DNA from: an uncultured Octadecabacter sp.
GTDB lineage: Bacteria > Pseudomonadota > Alphaproteobacteria > Rhodobacterales > Rhodobacteraceae
Direction of reading: 5' to 3'
NCBI GenBank assembly: GCA_937891785.1
Contig: CALAGN010000049.1
Coordinates: forward strand, 1-44,894
Length of the DNA stretch: 44,894 nt
The notes beneath the pieces were generated by a model that made no database searches, was not told the origin of the DNA, and was given only the letters and a program-made list of their open reading frames with translations. The position numbers were made by a program, and so were the translations under genes. Shown piece after piece: positions 28,235-37,168 of the stretch (the stretch's first letter is position 1; every line of letters starts with the position of its first letter).

Positions 28235-28714
28235 CTACCCGTCTGACCCGTCAAACGCAGGGCCACCGATATCCGTCACCAGCCCGATGTTGTTAAATCC
28301 TGCGGCATTCAGCGCGCCCATAACCTGCGCCACGCGGTTCCATGCATTGGCCCCATCCGCGCGCAGGTAGATCCGGTCGCTGTCACGTTCCGCGGCGATG
28401 CCCTGCAAACGAGAGATCAAATCAGCTTCGGGCGTTTCCGTGTTCTGGATCAGCAACATACCTTCTGCGGTGAGGGTCACAGTTAGGGGCTCCTCCTCCT
28501 CGGACGGCAAGGCGTTGGCTGCCGTTTCTGGCAATTGAACAGGCACACCCACGGTCAGCAAAGGGGCTGCAACCATAAAGATGATCAACAACACCAGCAT
28601 CACGTCAACAAAAGGCGTGACGTTGATTTCAGCCATCGGCTGGGTGCGGCGGGTGCGGCGGCGGCGGCGACGTGTGCCACCCCCATCGTCCGGTTTGATA
28701 ACTCCGGCGGCCAT
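28235..28714 (-). CDS. tolR: TolR, inner-membrane proton-channel subunit
   Basis: The protein has 159 residues and belongs to the ExbD/TolR family. A basic N-terminus (TRRRRRRTRRTQPMAEINVTPFVDV) precedes the single helix (about 32-52), whose Asp (in FVDVMLVLLIIFMVA) is the conserved proton-path residue. A periplasmic domain follows. It works with TolQ to energise TolA. It starts 3 bp after tolQ. Confidence 0.96.
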   Translation of the reverse strand: MAAGVIKPDDGGGTRRRRRRTRRTQPMAEINVTPFVDVMLVLLIIFMVAAPLLTVGVPVQLPETAANALPSEEEEPLTVTLTAEGMLLIQNTETPEADLISRLQGIAAERDSDRIYLRADGANAWNRVAQVMGALNAAGFNNIGLVTDIGGPAFDGSDG

Positions 28715-28717
28715 GGC

Positions 28718-29392
28718 TTAGGAATCCAATTGGCGGCTAAGGATCGTGGCAAATTCGTCGGCAAAGGCCTCGTAGCCGCTGACGATCCGGTCGCTGTCCG
28801 CACTCAGCTTGTTGTAAAAAATAACGGCAGGGATCGCGGCCAACAGACCCAACCCGGTGGCCAACAGCGCCTCGGCAATACCGGGGGCCACAACCGCGAG
28901 CGAGGTATTCTGCTGCTCTGCAATCTCGATAAAGGCGTTCATGATGCCCCAGACTGTGCCGAACAGACCTACAAACGGAGCGGTCGACCCCACGGTTGCT
29001 AACACTGGCAAACCCTTTTGCAAATGACCCGCTTCCTTGGCAATCGCCACATCCATACTGCGATCAATGCGCGCCTGCGCACCAGCAATCAGCCCACCAT
29101 CCTGGCGATGACTGCGTCGCCATTCCAGCATTCCTGCGGCGAATATCTTTTCGGATTGGCCCTTGGGCTGCGCGCCGATCTTGTCAAACAACGCATCCAG
29201 CGGCTCGCCAGACCAGAACGCACGGTCAAAAACGGCCGCTTCGGCACGGGCTTTGCGGTATTGCATCCACTTGTCGATGATCACGGCCCAGCACCAGATA
29301 GATGCAAGAACCAACATAATCATGACGAATTTGACGATAAGGGTCGCGCGGGCAAACAAGGCCCACATGGTAAAGTCGGTTGCTGCTTCCAT
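28718..29392 (-). CDS. tolQ: TolQ, inner-membrane proton-channel subunit
   Basis: The protein has 224 residues of the MotA/TolQ/ExbB family. It has three helices (about 20-40, 125-150 and 160-185). The conserved GSTAPFVGLFGTVWGIMNAF and GIAEALLATGLGLLAAIPAV segments are intact. It forms the pentameric channel around the TolR helices. A 112-bp gap separates it from ybgC upstream, which may hold an internal promoter, although none was clear. Confidence 0.96.
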   Translation of the reverse strand: MEAATDFTMWALFARATLIVKFVMIMLVLASIWCWAVIIDKWMQYRKARAEAAVFDRAFWSGEPLDALFDKIGAQPKGQSEKIFAAGMLEWRRSHRQDGGLIAGAQARIDRSMDVAIAKEAGHLQKGLPVLATVGSTAPFVGLFGTVWGIMNAFIEIAEQQNTSLAVVAPGIAEALLATGLGLLAAIPAVIFYNKLSADSDRIVSGYEAFADEFATILSRQLDS

Positions 29393-29504
29393 TTGCCTGC
29401 TCTTTGGTTTCGGGCGATTTCGCCTCTGATTGCACTAGCAGCTATCGTAATTCACAGGGGAAATCCATCCAAACAGGTGTCACGCTTTCGTTTTGGCGCA
29501 GATT

Positions 29505-29894
29505 TCAGCGCAAATTTCGGCGGAAGTTCGCTGGAAGCCGCACAGGGGCACCGCTTTCATTCAGCGCGACAAGGGTCACAACGCAAGAAAACAACACCTG
29601 CCCCGCCCGTGTTACATCTTGGTTCAGCACCAAACTGGCACCAAAAACAGCCTCTACGCGAGTTTCGACCAGCAGTTCATCATCAAATTTTGCAGGGGCC
29701 AGATAATCTGCCTCAATCCGGCGGACGGCAAAAACAATGCCGTCGTCCTGTTTCATCGCCACCTGATCAATCCCAAGATCACGCACCCATTCAGACCGCC
29801 CACGCTCGATGAATTTCAGATAATTCGCGTAATAGACGATGCCGGCCAGATCGGTATCTTCGTAATAGACGCGGATTTTGTGGCTATGGGTCAT
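29505..29894 (-). CDS. ybgC: Tol-Pal associated acyl-CoA thioesterase YbgC
   Basis: The protein has 129 residues and a hot-dog fold. The catalytic segment YEDTDLAGIVYYANYLKF with Asp15 is intact. It hydrolyses short-chain acyl-CoA or acts on acyl-ACP in phospholipid metabolism, and it is the conserved first gene of tol operons. Here it lies 11 bp after a DUF418-type membrane protein on the same strand, so the tol operon may be read through from upstream genes. Confidence 0.95.
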   Translation of the reverse strand: MTHSHKIRVYYEDTDLAGIVYYANYLKFIERGRSEWVRDLGIDQVAMKQDDGIVFAVRRIEADYLAPAKFDDELLVETRVEAVFGASLVLNQDVTRAGQVLFSCVVTLVALNESGAPVRLPANFRRNLR

Positions 29895-29905
29895 TGATAC
29901 AGTCC

Positions 29906-30943
29906 TTATCCGGCCAGTTTGTGCATAACCGCTTCGATTGGGCCGCGTTTAAAAACACGCGCCCAGATCCACGCATAGACCGTCGCAGACAAACAGAACA
30001 CCAGCGCTGCAGCCAGCGCCTGCCCTGCGGTTTGCCCACCCAGCCGGCCCATTGCCTCGAGCGTGCCCATGCCTATCAGAATATGCGCAATATAGAGAGT
30101 GAGCGTCTGGCGCCCCGCAGGTGTCACGAAACCCAGCACCCCGACCGCTTCCAACCGGTCCGCCCCGCGCAAGCACAGCCCCGTCACAACCAGCGCCACC
30201 CCCGTCCCCGCCAACATATAGAGTGGCATCGGCGGCACAGGCGCAGTCAAGACCAGCACGGCCAGTTCAGGATCAATTGCTGCCATGACAGGTTGCAGGA
30301 CAAGCGATAATCCTTCGGCCAACGCAACCGCGCCAGCGCCCCAGGCGATCAGCTGTATTTGGATCTTGCGTGCACCCAGATCGAGCCGCGCCAAGACGAT
30401 GCCAACCAACAAAAACGCTAGCCACGGGATGATCGGATGCCAGCCATTAAAGAACAGATTGCGGATGAACCCCACAGGCGTCCAGAAATTGGCATAGGTC
30501 AGCGCACTCCAATCCCAGCCCGCATCATAGTTCAGGCTTAGGATCATCACGACAAACACAACGTTCAATCCAATAATCGACCCGATCAATTGCCGCGTAC
30601 TAAGCCCGATCAAAAGCGCGCCAAACAAGAAATAGAAGGCATAGTAATGTAGAATATCCGCATCAAAGATCAGCGAATTCAGCAAGCCGATCACCAGCAG
30701 GAAAGCCGCGCGGCGCAGGATGACGCGCAGGGTCGCCCCATAATCCGATCGCGCCGCCGCCAACCCAAGGCCGATACCAGCCAGCACGACAAACGTCGCC
30801 GCCGCGCGCCCTTCAAGCAAATGACCGATCAGGGCTGCAAACCCGCTATCGCCTTGCACCCCCATCGCCATTTTGAAATTTACGATCACCATGCCAACAA
30901 AGGCAAGGTATCGGGCAAGGTCCAGGCCGCGAAGTCGGTTCAT
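29906..30943 (-). CDS. DUF418-type polytopic membrane protein
   Basis: The protein has 345 residues with about eight to ten membrane helices. The start MNRLRGLDLARYLAFVGMVIVNF is the hallmark of the DUF418/COG2311 group, related to acyltransferase-like heparan-alpha-glucosaminide N-acetyltransferases (R-x-x-G-x-D-x-A-R motif). No function is established. It lies 9 bp downstream of a hypothetical gene and 11 bp upstream of ybgC, so it sits in a ruvB-to-tol run of genes on one strand. Confidence 0.8.
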   Translation of the reverse strand: MNRLRGLDLARYLAFVGMVIVNFKMAMGVQGDSGFAALIGHLLEGRAAATFVVLAGIGLGLAAARSDYGATLRVILRRAAFLLVIGLLNSLIFDADILHYYAFYFLFGALLIGLSTRQLIGSIIGLNVVFVVMILSLNYDAGWDWSALTYANFWTPVGFIRNLFFNGWHPIIPWLAFLLVGIVLARLDLGARKIQIQLIAWGAGAVALAEGLSLVLQPVMAAIDPELAVLVLTAPVPPMPLYMLAGTGVALVVTGLCLRGADRLEAVGVLGFVTPAGRQTLTLYIAHILIGMGTLEAMGRLGGQTAGQALAAALVFCLSATVYAWIWARVFKRGPIEAVMHKLAG

Positions 30944-30952
30944 GAGACTGCC

Positions 30953-31588
30953 CTATTCCAGCGCAATTTGCATCCGTGCCGCCAGCCGCAACGCATGGGA
31001 CGGATCCTGCGCCATCGCAGGCATCACCGGATCATAACTCGCACGGATCAACGCGCCCACTTCGGGGCGGATCACCGCCGTTTCACCCTCAAGCAGCGCC
31101 AGCGGGGATTGATCCCGAAACGCGGCGTCCGACCACAACAGAACGCTTTGCACCGCTTGTGACAGTGCGAGGGTATCAGCAGCCACCGCCGCCAGATGTT
31201 GATCCATCCGCAGAAACACAAAACAGGCCTTGATCGCACCCGCCGCGTCAAACCGGAAAATTCGGTATTGATTGGCATCTGCCGACTTAAGGCGCACGAC
31301 AAGATCAGCCAGTTCCGGCACCAAACGGTCCAAGTCCTTAACGGCGGGCAATTCATCCCAATCAGCACAAAAGAACAGCATCAGATTGACCCCCAACTCG
31401 GGGTCAGTCTCGGCCATCTCATGACCCGCCATAGCCACCACAGCCGCAATTGCGCCTTTCAGGGTCGGCAGTGCCGCCTCATCGACGCCAAATACAACCG
31501 GCGCAATCGGGCGGCCCCAGCGGGCAAACAGATAGCTGCCGTCCCTACGCGTAAAATACTGTGAAACTGTGTCAGGGGTCATCATCAT
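30953..31588 (-). CDS. Conserved hypothetical protein between ruvB and DUF418 gene
   Basis: The protein has 211 residues and is soluble in character, with no signal peptide or membrane helix. I do not recognise a named domain. It starts MMMT, so the true start could be at any of three adjacent ATG codons (31588, 31585, 31582). A GEDIFGKMMM-type in-frame stretch upstream gives no clear ribosome site. Base composition matches its neighbours and the frame is intact, so it is very likely expressed as part of the ruv-tol run. Its position is shared with other Rhodobacteraceae as far as I recall. Confidence 0.75.
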   Translation of the reverse strand: MMMTPDTVSQYFTRRDGSYLFARWGRPIAPVVFGVDEAALPTLKGAIAAVVAMAGHEMAETDPELGVNLMLFFCADWDELPAVKDLDRLVPELADLVVRLKSADANQYRIFRFDAAGAIKACFVFLRMDQHLAAVAADTLALSQAVQSVLLWSDAAFRDQSPLALLEGETAVIRPEVGALIRASYDPVMPAMAQDPSHALRLAARMQIALE

Positions 31589-31633
31589 CTTGCCAAAAAT
31601 ATCCTCGCCGAAGGCATAAAAGTCCTCACCCGA

Positions 31634-32650
31634 TCATTCAAACAGATCGCCGGCCCTTGGCACATCCAAACCCAAATGCACCCATGCCTTTTGCGCCAGC
31701 ATACGCCCGCGCGGGGTGCGCTGGATCAGCCCTTGCTGCAACAGAAATGGCTCGATCACCTCTTCCAGCGCATCGCGGCTTTCACTTAATGCTGCCGACA
31801 AGGTTTCGATCCCTACCGGGCCACCTTGATAATTCTCGGCGATCAGCCGCAGATAACGACGGTCCGCCCCGTCCAATCCCAGATGATCAACCCCAAGCCG
31901 CGTCAGCGCGCGATCAGCGATCGCGTGTGTGACGGTTCCATCACCTTCGACCACAGCGAAATCAACGACGCGGCGTAACAGACGCCCGGCAATACGGGGC
32001 GTGCCGCGCGCGCGGCGGGCAATCTCTTGGGCACCCTCTGGCGTGGCAGGCGCCCCCATCAGACGGGCCCCGCGTACGACAATCTCGTGGAGTTCTTTGA
32101 CGTTATAGAACTCAAGCCGCGTCGGGATGCCAAAGCGATCCCGCAGGGGCGTGGTCAGCAGGCCCATGCGGGTCGTCGCCCCGATCAAGGTAAAGGGCTG
32201 CAATTCGATCCGCACTGTGCGCGCTGCAGGGCCTTCGCCGATCACCAGATCAAGCTCGAAATCCTCAAGTGCCGGATAAAGGACTTCCTCGACCGCCGGA
32301 TTAAGACGATGGATTTCGTCGATAAACAGCACATCGCGCGCTTCGAGGTTGGTCAGGATCGCCGCCAGATCACCAGCTTTGGCCAGAACCGGGCCAGACG
32401 TCATCCGAAACCCGACCCCCAATTCGCGCGCCATGATCTGCGCCAGCGTGGTCTTGCCCAATCCGGGGGGGCCGTGAAACAGCGTGTGATCCATAGCCTC
32501 GCCGCGCAGCTTGGCGCTTTGGATGAACACCTTCAGGTTCGCGCGCACCTCGGCCTGCCCGATAAACTCGTCCAACACCTGCGGACGCAACGCGCGATCC
32601 CGATCTTCGGGCATCGTTTCGGGGCGCAGGGCTGGGTCAGGTTCGTTCAT
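31634..32650 (-). CDS. ruvB: Holliday junction branch migration ATPase RuvB
   Basis: The protein has 338 residues, the standard length. Walker A GPPGLGKT is at 60-67, Walker [11 protein letters not shown] at about 108-117, and the sensor [18 protein letters not shown] at about 156-173 carries the arginine finger. The C-terminal winged helix has [13 protein letters not shown]. It is the motor that drives branch migration with RuvA. It lies 102 bp downstream of ruvA on the same strand. Confidence 0.98.
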   Translation of the reverse strand: MNEPDPALRPETMPEDRDRALRPQVLDEFIGQAEVRANLKVFIQSAKLRGEAMDHTLFHGPPGLGKTTLAQIMARELGVGFRMTSGPVLAKAGDLAAILTNLEARDVLFIDEIHRLNPAVEEVLYPALEDFELDLVIGEGPAARTVRIELQPFTLIGATTRMGLLTTPLRDRFGIPTRLEFYNVKELHEIVVRGARLMGAPATPEGAQEIARRARGTPRIAGRLLRRVVDFAVVEGDGTVTHAIADRALTRLGVDHLGLDGADRRYLRLIAENYQGGPVGIETLSAALSESRDALEEVIEPFLLQQGLIQRTPRGRMLAQKAWVHLGLDVPRAGDLFE

Positions 32651-32752
32651 GCGTTAAGGCCATACCTTATGGTATCAGGACGGTCCATCCACGTCCGATC
32701 TAACTGGAGCACCGAAGCATTCAGCATATCATTCAACCGCAATGCCAACGCC

Positions 32753-33415
32753 CTACCCCTTCGGGGCCAACAGCTTCAAGGCTGCGCGGATCAGGGCGGG
32801 GGTGTCGGCGGTCGGATCAGTGCTTGCGGCTTGTGCCACGGCGCTCACGGCATCGCTGGGCGCATAGCCAAGGTTTGACAGGGCCGACAACGCGTCGGAT
32901 TGTGCAGCGCCGCCATGGTTGGGCTGCAATGCTACGGGCGCTTCGATCACCGCATCATCGTCGGCCGTTGCCGCGCCAAGCGCCTGCGAGATCGTGCCGC
33001 CCATGGCCATGACAACATGCGCTTTGTCTTTAAGCTCGAGGATAACCTTTTGCGCAGTCTTCGGGCCGACACCTTTGGCCCGTGCAATCGCCGACCAGTC
33101 GCCCAGCGCAATCGCGCGGCTGACGCCGTCGGCGCCCAATGTGCCAAGGATCGCAAGTGACGCTTTGGCGCCGATCCCCTGCACGCCCATCAACAGGCGG
33201 TGCCATTCCTTTTCGATCAATGTGGTGAACCCGAACAGCTGCAAGTTATCCTCGCGCACAAGCAAGTCGGTGAACAGCGACGCGACCTCTCCGTTGCCGG
33301 GCAACGCGGCCATGACACGTTCGGACACGTAGACCACATACCCGACACCGCGCACGTCGATCAGAACGTGATCAGCCGTGCGATAATCAATCCGTCCGGA
33401 AATCTTGCCAATCAT
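32753..33415 (-). CDS. ruvA: Holliday junction DNA-binding protein RuvA
   Basis: The protein has 220 residues. The N-terminal OB fold ([21 protein letters not shown]) is followed by two helix-hairpin-helix motifs ([14 protein letters not shown] and [17 protein letters not shown]) and a C-terminal domain after an acidic/Ala linker. It clamps the junction and loads RuvB. The start overlaps the ruvC stop by four bases, so ruvC and ruvA are coupled. Confidence 0.97.
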   Translation of the reverse strand: MIGKISGRIDYRTADHVLIDVRGVGYVVYVSERVMAALPGNGEVASLFTDLLVREDNLQLFGFTTLIEKEWHRLLMGVQGIGAKASLAILGTLGADGVSRAIALGDWSAIARAKGVGPKTAQKVILELKDKAHVVMAMGGTISQALGAATADDDAVIEAPVALQPNHGGAAQSDALSALSNLGYAPSDAVSAVAQAASTDPTADTPALIRAALKLLAPKG

Positions 33416-33918
33416 GCGCTTGCCTTTTGCAGGGCGCGGGTCAGGTGGCCCGCTGATTGCAAATGGTGCGCGTGGCAGATGGCGATAGCAAGGGCGTCAG
33501 CTGCGTCCGGTCCGGCCAAGTTCACACCGGGCAATTGCAACCGCACCATATGCGCGACCTGCGCCTTATCCGCATGGCCCACACCAACGACGGCTTTTTT
33601 CACCGCGTTCGGGGCGTATTCACCCACCGCCAGCCCTGCTTGGGCGGGCACGAGCATCGCGATTCCACGCGCTTGACCCAGTTTCAGGGTGCCTGCGCCG
33701 TCTTTATTCACGAAGGTCTGTTCCACCGCGGCTGCATCGGGGGCATGAGTTGTGACGATCTCGCTCAATTGGTGATGCAATTGCAACAGGCGCTGCGCAA
33801 GGTCTGTGCCGGTCGATTTACACACCCCGTTCGCGACATGTGTCAAACGCGACCCGACGATGTCGATCACGCCCCACCCCATGTTCCGCAATCCGGGATC
33901 AATCCCCAAAACCCGCAT
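33412..33918 (-). CDS. ruvC: Holliday junction resolvase RuvC
   Basis: The protein has 168 residues. The catalytic acidic residues are visible in [12 protein letters not shown] (D7), [11 protein letters not shown] (about E66) and the [12 protein letters not shown] segment (near 140). It cuts Holliday junctions symmetrically. The ribosome site AAAAAGGGGCGG precedes the ATG. A LexA-box-like sequence lies 37-51 bp upstream, so SOS control of ruvCAB is plausible. Confidence 0.97.
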   Translation of the reverse strand: MRVLGIDPGLRNMGWGVIDIVGSRLTHVANGVCKSTGTDLAQRLLQLHHQLSEIVTTHAPDAAAVEQTFVNKDGAGTLKLGQARGIAMLVPAQAGLAVGEYAPNAVKKAVVGVGHADKAQVAHMVRLQLPGVNLAGPDAADALAIAICHAHHLQSAGHLTRALQKASA

Positions 33919-33954
33919 AACCGCCCCTTTTTAATGGTCTTTTTCGAGCCAATA

Positions 33955-33969
33955 GCACAAAACGCGAAC
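33955..33969 (-). promoter_or_regulatory. LexA (SOS) box-like site upstream of ruvC
   Basis: On the minus strand the sequence reads GTTC-GCGTTTT-GTGC. The alphaproteobacterial LexA operator is GTTC-N7-GTTC, so seven of eight defined bases match with correct spacing. It is placed 37-51 bp before the ruvC start, where an operator would overlap the promoter. A single match of this quality can occur by chance. Confidence 0.45.
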
Positions 33970-34159
33970 ATAGGCCAACGACTTTGTGCAATGCGGGGCG
34001 CTGAAAACGGAAAAAACGTCGCCTATTAGCGTCATTTCGAGACCTGATCGCGCGCCCCATGCATGGTGAATTTGTGTCTTTTTTTCAGCAGTTTATGTCG
34101 ATCTCCAGACATGCAGAAAGCGCATATCACCCATGCAATCTTGGTGCTGGTTTTGTCGC

Positions 34160-34243
34160 GATTCACCTCCTAAGTGCCCCTCATAACAACGCATCAAACA
34201 AACCTCCGATGCCCCGCATCGCTAATAGATAATGGAACATAAC
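34160..34243 (+). promoter_or_regulatory. Leader of DUF1127 gene with two CCTCC motifs and a hairpin
   Basis: The region before the DUF1127 start contains CCTCCT at 34166-34171 and CCTCC at 34203-34207, sequences complementary to a Shine-Dalgarno site. Next to the second, CGATGC (34207-34212) pairs with GCATCG (34216-34221) around a three-base loop. In Rhodobacter sphaeroides a DUF1127 gene is cotranscribed with stress-induced small RNAs carrying CCUCCUCCC motifs; this resemblance is suggestive only. The rest of 33970-34159 holds no recognised gene and likely carries promoters of ruvC and this gene. Confidence 0.35.
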
Positions 34244-34453
34244 ATGACTGCAATCGACACATCCCGCTCGTTCGTAACAAGACCACGCTTGACTAATCGC
34301 GTTAACCGTTTTGCCGCTGAAACTTTTGGTGCATTCGCCGCTTGGAATGACGCACGTGTGACACGCAAGTCACTGTCCAAACTGACAACCCGCGAGCTGG
34401 ACGATATCGGTCTGTGCCGTGGAGACATCGACTCCATCGCAACACGCCGCTAA
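34244..34453 (+). CDS. Small DUF1127-family protein
   Basis: The protein has 69 residues from ATG 34244 (a second in-frame ATG at 34232 is possible). The C-terminal part has the DUF1127 pattern SLSKLTTRELDDIGLCRGDID. Many DUF1127 proteins of this type are Arg-rich small RNA-associated or regulatory proteins; in R. sphaeroides one (CcaF1) acts in small-RNA maturation and stress response. It is monocistronic: an independent leader precedes it and a strong bidirectional terminator follows. Confidence 0.88.
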   Translation: MTAIDTSRSFVTRPRLTNRVNRFAAETFGAFAAWNDARVTRKSLSKLTTRELDDIGLCRGDIDSIATRR

Positions 34454-34474
34454 GCGATCCAATTCAGAACGACA

Positions 34475-34508
34475 AAAGGGCCACGCTTTCGCCAAAGCGT
34501 GGCCCTTT
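34475..34508. terminator. Bidirectional terminator
   Basis: AAAGGGCCACGCTTT (34475-34489) pairs with AAAGCGTGGCCCTTT (34494-34508), a perfect 15-bp stem with a four-base loop, with an A-run on the left and T-run on the right. It serves the DUF1127 gene on the plus strand and the converging small membrane-protein gene on the minus strand. Confidence 0.9.
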
Positions 34509-34527
34509 GCTATTGCTGATCGCGCGA

Positions 34528-34833
34528 TTAGTGCAGGAAGGTGTTGATTTGCTCGGCGACCCAAACTGTGACTGGATCGACCTGCATCAACCACGCGCCA
34601 CCTTTCTCTATCAAAGTTCCTGATTGGCTCGCGGAAATGCGGTCGCCATAAGTGGCCTGACCAAGATCGGCGTGTAGAAAGCCCTTGAAGGCAAATCCGG
34701 CCGCGATCACAAGCAGCACTCCACGCAGTGGGACGCTCGCGCTGCGGCGGCGCGGTCGTGCAATGATCAGGCGATCATGATTACGGGTAATTTTCCGTAT
34801 TCGTTTTTCAAACGGAAGATGGACAGTTGCCAC
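34528..34833 (-). CDS. Small hypothetical membrane protein
   Basis: The protein has 101 residues from a GTG start at 34833, supported by a strong GGAGGG (complement 34838-34843) four bases upstream. A basic N-terminus (KRIRKITRNHDRLIIARPRRRSAS) precedes one hydrophobic helix (about 37-53, PLRGVLLVIAAGFAFKGFL), then a polar tail with WLMQVDPVTVWVAEQI. This predicts a single-span inner-membrane protein with N-in topology. I do not recognise a family. It is followed by the bidirectional terminator, and a 103-bp gap without features separates it from prmA upstream. Confidence 0.72.
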   Translation of the reverse strand: MATVHLPFEKRIRKITRNHDRLIIARPRRRSASVPLRGVLLVIAAGFAFKGFLHADLGQATYGDRISASQSGTLIEKGGAWLMQVDPVTVWVAEQINTFLH

Positions 34834-34936
34834 TACACCCTCCGAGACAAGTCCCCCACCTTGACTCTTAGAACCAACCTCTAAATGTGGCTTTTTTGGG
34901 GAAAATCACTCAATTTTGGCAGGAATTAGTCGATTT

Positions 34937-35809
34937 TCAAGTTTCTTTGACCAAAGTTAGTGTTGTCCACTCCACAATTTCTTCGCGGTGGGCGAGTTTA
35001 AAGCCATTGGCGACGTAAACAGCCAGAACGTCGTCAGCCTGTTCATTCAATATTCCGGAAAGAATCGCCCGCCCGCCAGCAACCAGATTGCGCGCCATAT
35101 CGGGAGCCAAACCCACCAACGGTCCCTTGAGGATATTGGCAAAGACCAGATCAAACGGCGCGGATTTTGCAAGCTTGGGATGGGCAAAGCCCGCCGCCGC
35201 GACACACGTCACGCGCCCTTCCAGCCCGTTGGCCGCCATATTGGTAAGGGACACATCCACCGCCACCTGATCAATATCACTGGCCAGCACCTCGGCCGTC
35301 AGAACCTTTGCAGCCGCTATTGCCAACACGGCCGTACCGCAGCCAATGTCGGCGACTTTGGCAGGGGTCACGCCCTGCGTAAGCAACCGGTCAAAAGCAC
35401 GCAGGCAGCCCAGAGTCGTGCCGTGATGGCCCGTGCCAAATGCCATCGCCGCCTCGATCAACAACGCGACCTTGTCGGTCGGTACTTTATCGGCATCGTG
35501 ATTGCCATAGACAAAGAACCGCCCCGCCGCGACGGGGGGCAGTTCGCGGCGCACATGTGCGACCCAATCGACCTCGGGCAATTCGGACACAACAAAGGCG
35601 TCCGCCCCGAATGTTGCCGACAGCAGTGCCAGCCCGGTTACGTCAGGCTTTTCGTCGAAATACCCGCCGATTTCCCAGATATCGCTCCCATCCTCCACTT
35701 CGAAAACACCGACCCCTGTGGGTTCAGGCGTCAGGCGTTCCATCGCTTCGCCAAGGGCCTCGGCGCCGGTCGTGCCTGCAAGGGTCGTCAGGGCGGTATA
35801 TGTCGGCAT
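34937..35809 (-). CDS. prmA: Ribosomal protein L11 methyltransferase PrmA
   Basis: The protein has 290 residues. A substrate-recognition N-terminal domain is followed by a class I SAM methyltransferase domain: AFGTGHHGTTLGCLRAFD (about 140-157) and the SAM loop VADIGCGTAVLAIAAAKV (about 170-187), then the NILKGPL motif. It methylates ribosomal protein L11. It starts 15 bp after the MFS transporter stop, so the two are probably cotranscribed. Confidence 0.93.
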   Translation of the reverse strand: MPTYTALTTLAGTTGAEALGEAMERLTPEPTGVGVFEVEDGSDIWEIGGYFDEKPDVTGLALLSATFGADAFVVSELPEVDWVAHVRRELPPVAAGRFFVYGNHDADKVPTDKVALLIEAAMAFGTGHHGTTLGCLRAFDRLLTQGVTPAKVADIGCGTAVLAIAAAKVLTAEVLASDIDQVAVDVSLTNMAANGLEGRVTCVAAAGFAHPKLAKSAPFDLVFANILKGPLVGLAPDMARNLVAGGRAILSGILNEQADDVLAVYVANGFKLAHREEIVEWTTLTLVKET

Positions 35810-35824
35810 TGGAATTCCTTTAGG

Positions 35825-37054
35825 TCAGGCCGTGGCCGCAAACGGGCGTGTGAACACAGTTTCATTGCCCGGTGTCGGATCACGCGGGATCATAAGCGCT
35901 AGGGCCAGCGACACGCCCGCCATGCCCGCCGCCAAGATAAATACGCCAACGGGCGAGGCAAGCCAGAGAAATCCAAGCAGCACCGGCAAGAACACCGCCG
36001 CAATATGATTGATGGTGAACGCAACGGCAGCCGTTGGCGCGATGTCACGGGGATCAGCGATCTTTTGGAAATAGGTCTTGAGCGCGAGCGCTAGGGCGAA
36101 GAACAGATGGTCGATAATGTAAAGGATCGACGCCAGCAAGACACCCCATCCAAAGAAATAGACCCCGCCGTACGCCAGAAACACGATGATCAGCCCGATA
36201 TATTCAAATGCAAGAGCACGACGTTCTCCAAACACCATCACGATCCTGCCCATCAGCGGCGCTAAGATCATGTTGGCAATCAAGTTGATCAGAAACAAAG
36301 CCGTAATCTCGTGCACAGCAAAGCCGAACTTTTCGACCATCATGAACCCCGCGAAGACCACAAAAATCTGCCGCCGCGCGCCGGACATGAATTGCAGCGC
36401 ATAATAGAGCCAGTAACGCTTGCGCAGAACAAATGTTTTTAGCTGCGGGTTGGGGCTTTCGAATTGCGGATAGGCAAACAGGCAGAACAGGCCTACCAGC
36501 GCCGTGACCCCGCCCGACGCCATATAGACAAAATTATAAGATAAATCGAAGGTCTCCCAAGTCATCACGATCAGGATATAAGCCAGTAGCGTTGCGGCTG
36601 ATCCCCCCGCCATTATCCAGCCAAGCATCTGCGGCGCACGCGCCTTGTCGATCCATTGCAATTGCAGCGATTGGTTCACCGTTTCAAAATAGTGAAACCC
36701 GATGGAAGAGAGCATCGTGATCGTCAGGATCCCGCCCATTGTCGGGAATTGCGCTGTCAATGCGGTGGCTACGCCCAACATCACAAGTGCGACCAGCCCC
36801 AATACCTGTTCACGGATGAACATGATCAGCGCAATCACCCCAATTGCAAAAAACCCCGGAATTTCGCGCACGGTATGCAGCAGGCCAATATCTGCCCCGT
36901 CGAAATTGGCCACTTCAATCACAAAATTATTGAGCAACGCCGACCACGTTGAAAATGCGACAGGCATCACCGCCGCAATCACGAACAGCAACGTGATGGG
37001 GCGACGCCAGAACGGCAGGTTGCGGGCCTGCGCCAAGGGAATTGGTGGTCTCAT
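35825..37054 (-). CDS. MFS-type transporter
   Basis: The protein has 409 residues and about twelve hydrophobic helices, the standard major facilitator layout, with a central basic loop near residues 205-220 (NPQLKTFVLRKRYW). The N-terminal RRPITLLFVIAAVMPVAFSTWSALLNN is typical of bacterial MFS. No substrate can be inferred; it belongs to the uncharacterised set often seen beside prmA in Rhodobacteraceae, as far as I recall. The divergent gap 37055-37168 should contain its promoter. Confidence 0.8.
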   Translation of the reverse strand: MRPPIPLAQARNLPFWRRPITLLFVIAAVMPVAFSTWSALLNNFVIEVANFDGADIGLLHTVREIPGFFAIGVIALIMFIREQVLGLVALVMLGVATALTAQFPTMGGILTITMLSSIGFHYFETVNQSLQLQWIDKARAPQMLGWIMAGGSAATLLAYILIVMTWETFDLSYNFVYMASGGVTALVGLFCLFAYPQFESPNPQLKTFVLRKRYWLYYALQFMSGARRQIFVVFAGFMMVEKFGFAVHEITALFLINLIANMILAPLMGRIVMVFGERRALAFEYIGLIIVFLAYGGVYFFGWGVLLASILYIIDHLFFALALALKTYFQKIADPRDIAPTAAVAFTINHIAAVFLPVLLGFLWLASPVGVFILAAGMAGVSLALALMIPRDPTPGNETVFTRPFAATA

Positions 37055-37168
37055 GGCGTTCGGTTACGCCTTTTTTATAGGCATGGCGAGAGGGGTTGTG
37101 CCCGATGCCATGTCACACAAGCCGCGCAAAGCTGTCATGAAACGGAGGATGCTATACCAGACGACAAA

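Noticed and set aside
32640-32752. Small palindrome ATACC/GGTAT in the ruvA-ruvB gap
   Set aside because: Only five base pairs with no T-tract; too weak to call a terminator or operator.
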